Assembly (NCBI RefSeq): GCF_014203595.1
Contig: NZ_JACHJK010000010.1
Location: 1-64,000 of the forward strand
Source of the DNA: Streptomyces echinatus
GTDB lineage: Bacteria > Actinomycetota > Actinomycetes > Streptomycetales > Streptomycetaceae
Direction: 5' to 3'
Length of the DNA: 64,000 bases
A program made the translations under genes and the position numbers. Below, piece after piece: positions 63,801-64,000 of the stretch. Numbering within the stretch: the first letter of the stretch is position 1; the number at the start of each line of letters is the position of its first letter. The notes below the pieces were generated by a model, which saw only the letters and a list, made by a program, of their open reading frames with translations, searched no databases and was not told where the DNA came from.

Positions 63801-64000
63801 GCCGATCAGCTGCGACAGGTCGCGCTGGCGGGAGATGAACGACACGATCGGCACCGGTCGGCCGCTGTCTCCCGACTCGATGAGTTTGACCAGCCGCTGC
63901 ACCTGGTCGCGCACGAAGTCCTGGTTGCCCATCTTCGCCTGGAGCCACAGGACCAGTTCGTCGAGGAAGAGGACGACTCCGGTGTAGCCGAGGGACTGGG
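60873..64000 (-). CDS. pglY: BREX type 2 ATPase PglY, 5' end outside window
   Basis: The C-terminal 1,041 residues of PglY, a large P-loop ATPase; full-length proteins are about 1,200-1,300 residues. The frame stays open to the right edge. Just inside the edge is the Walker B strand GVVLFLDELVLWLQAK (at about 63,940-63,990); Walker A must lie beyond. The rest is helical and typical of PglY (FISRQRDLSQLIGSD, WHELGIQDTQPF, RVVVDSQQLPAVRKI). PglY acts with PglZ, PglX (methyltransferase) and PglW (kinase) in the Pgl/BREX-2 system. The C-terminus is Pro/Ala-rich then ends in a short folded segment (ADIRRFLTAHPGTRVQVTWQ). Confidence 0.93.
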   Translation of the reverse strand, partial: QSLGYTGVVLFLDELVLWLQAKMGNQDFVRDQVQRLVKLIESGDSGRPVPIVSFISRQRDLSQLIGSDVVGADVTNLEQQIEYLAERFNVVDLEDSNLVEIIKHRVLAPKPGMESVRDDAFKLVESSNDEVRQILLDAQGRTEASWDDFRELYPLSPALLNVLVDLSGALQRERTGLKLVQELLRRRRDDLKLGELIPLGDLWDVIAHRSGAAFTPRLRKDAETAGDFHGRVREELLRKYKTPDDKRFQADERLIKTLLLAALAPNVPALTRLTGTRLAALNHGSIRTRVGDAGSVAAKRLRELQVSFDSELRSEGDKTDPVFHLHLSDIDVEPLLEEVQGVADQLGYRRQWIKDQLWHELGIQDTQPFVCERDVVWRGTKRTVEFIFGNVRDTHLPDDEFAPQQAGNLRIVFDYPFDDGDHGPVDDLQRVDRLRRAGRTEPTLVWLPDFFSEQTSRQLGRLLKINYLLERDRLDEHTATRPAEERAQIRNQLKASRDNISGHLTDALLQLYGINRAEPETVGATVPDGQHLVSLLPGFTRTRPEPSVGFEQNLLLLADGMFAARYPKHPDFDPRLTRKAITLRELKTTMEWIARAMEDGSRRVVVDSQQLPAVRKIVHALGLGEVHDGPLNVSNDWRLRINKKAAENPDAGDDLAVETIRDWITELGYEGLDRNVGNLIIATYALLDDRTWIYQTQVVPQAPELDRIIPGYGLRAVALPDEDTFTTALRRAGAIFGQSVSPVLFARNVSRLAAQVRAVAEEHRTAVGETRTLLQDNAVRLGLEGPGGVDAPRLKSTKAAADLIARLLRTTDATLLTEELAGATYEVTDREIGAALKQAPEVLQVLRAQRDSRWSDLDMVRELAGRDDGVGDRAQRLLDTVRRAANAHEEDESLVPVLDSLQESAVALMREATRLAQAARPVEPVPSAEPTAEDVRLTEHGTPPVPAAPAEPDRDAPHSGPAPRDPRVGYAAESVRRPAAYVVEPTRLETTLAATVDGLSADIRRFLTAHPGTRVQVTWQVIEDAHGEAGAADRDEKGSEG

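Overview
The window is very high G+C actinobacterial DNA with the codon habits, GTG starts and 4-nt start/stop overlaps of Streptomyces. From memory of the S. coelicolor map, the block from about 10,150 to 45,724 follows SCO6027 back to SCO5998: fadAB, amino-acid permease, dxs, xylFGH with the ROK regulator Rok7B7, ngcEFG, aconitase and a second MurA. This looks like a core chromosomal segment. A biosynthetic cluster adjoins its left side and a phage/plasmid defence island its right side.

Region 1 (1-9,697) is the end of a natural-product cluster. It holds the last part of an NRPS (end of a condensation domain, a proline-like adenylation domain, carrier protein, thioesterase), an MbtH-like protein, and a 5-aminolevulinate synthase between two acyl-activating enzymes. 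That trio matches the set that makes and attaches the C5N unit (2-amino-3-hydroxycyclopentenone). A divergent DHA2-type drug exporter closes the cluster. An NRPS ending in a Pro-like module plus C5N genes suggests an enopeptin/ADEP-like acyldepsipeptide. This is an inference.

Region 2 (9,698-28,000) is mostly primary metabolism. It contains fadA-fadB behind two palindromic operator candidates, several small or unassigned genes (118-aa protein, propeller-like protein, NYN-domain protein, GT-C membrane glycosyltransferase), an amino-acid permease and dxs. Then come a xylose-type ABC transporter (xylFGH) headed by a ROK regulator, and an NgcEFG-type GlcNAc/chitobiose transporter whose upstream region (29,202-29,217) carries a DasR-like element.

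Region 3 (29,099-39,950) has two convergent secreted GH92 alpha-mannosidases sharing a strong terminator. Each promoter region carries GACAWCGWTGTC palindromes, pointing to one LacI-type regulator. A membrane-bound PAS/GAF/SpoIIE-phosphatase/HATPase signalling protein follows.

Region 4 (40,163-45,724) contains aconitase with iron-box-like sequence upstream, a lipoprotein with a decapeptide repeat, and an XRE-HTH/MurA fusion. The acnA upstream region and the MurA-fusion promoter share the inverted repeat ATCTC-N6-GAGAT.

Region 5 (45,949-64,000, all minus strand) is a defence island. The 3' part of a BREX type 2 (Pgl) operon (pglY-pglZ-brxD-brxHI) is followed after 107 bp by a complete Wadjet system of the DUF2397/2398/TIGR02680/DUF2399 kind (jetA-jetB-jetC-jetD). 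pglY runs off the right edge; pglX and pglW are expected beyond it. No tRNA, rRNA, CRISPR array, integrase or insertion sequence was seen.
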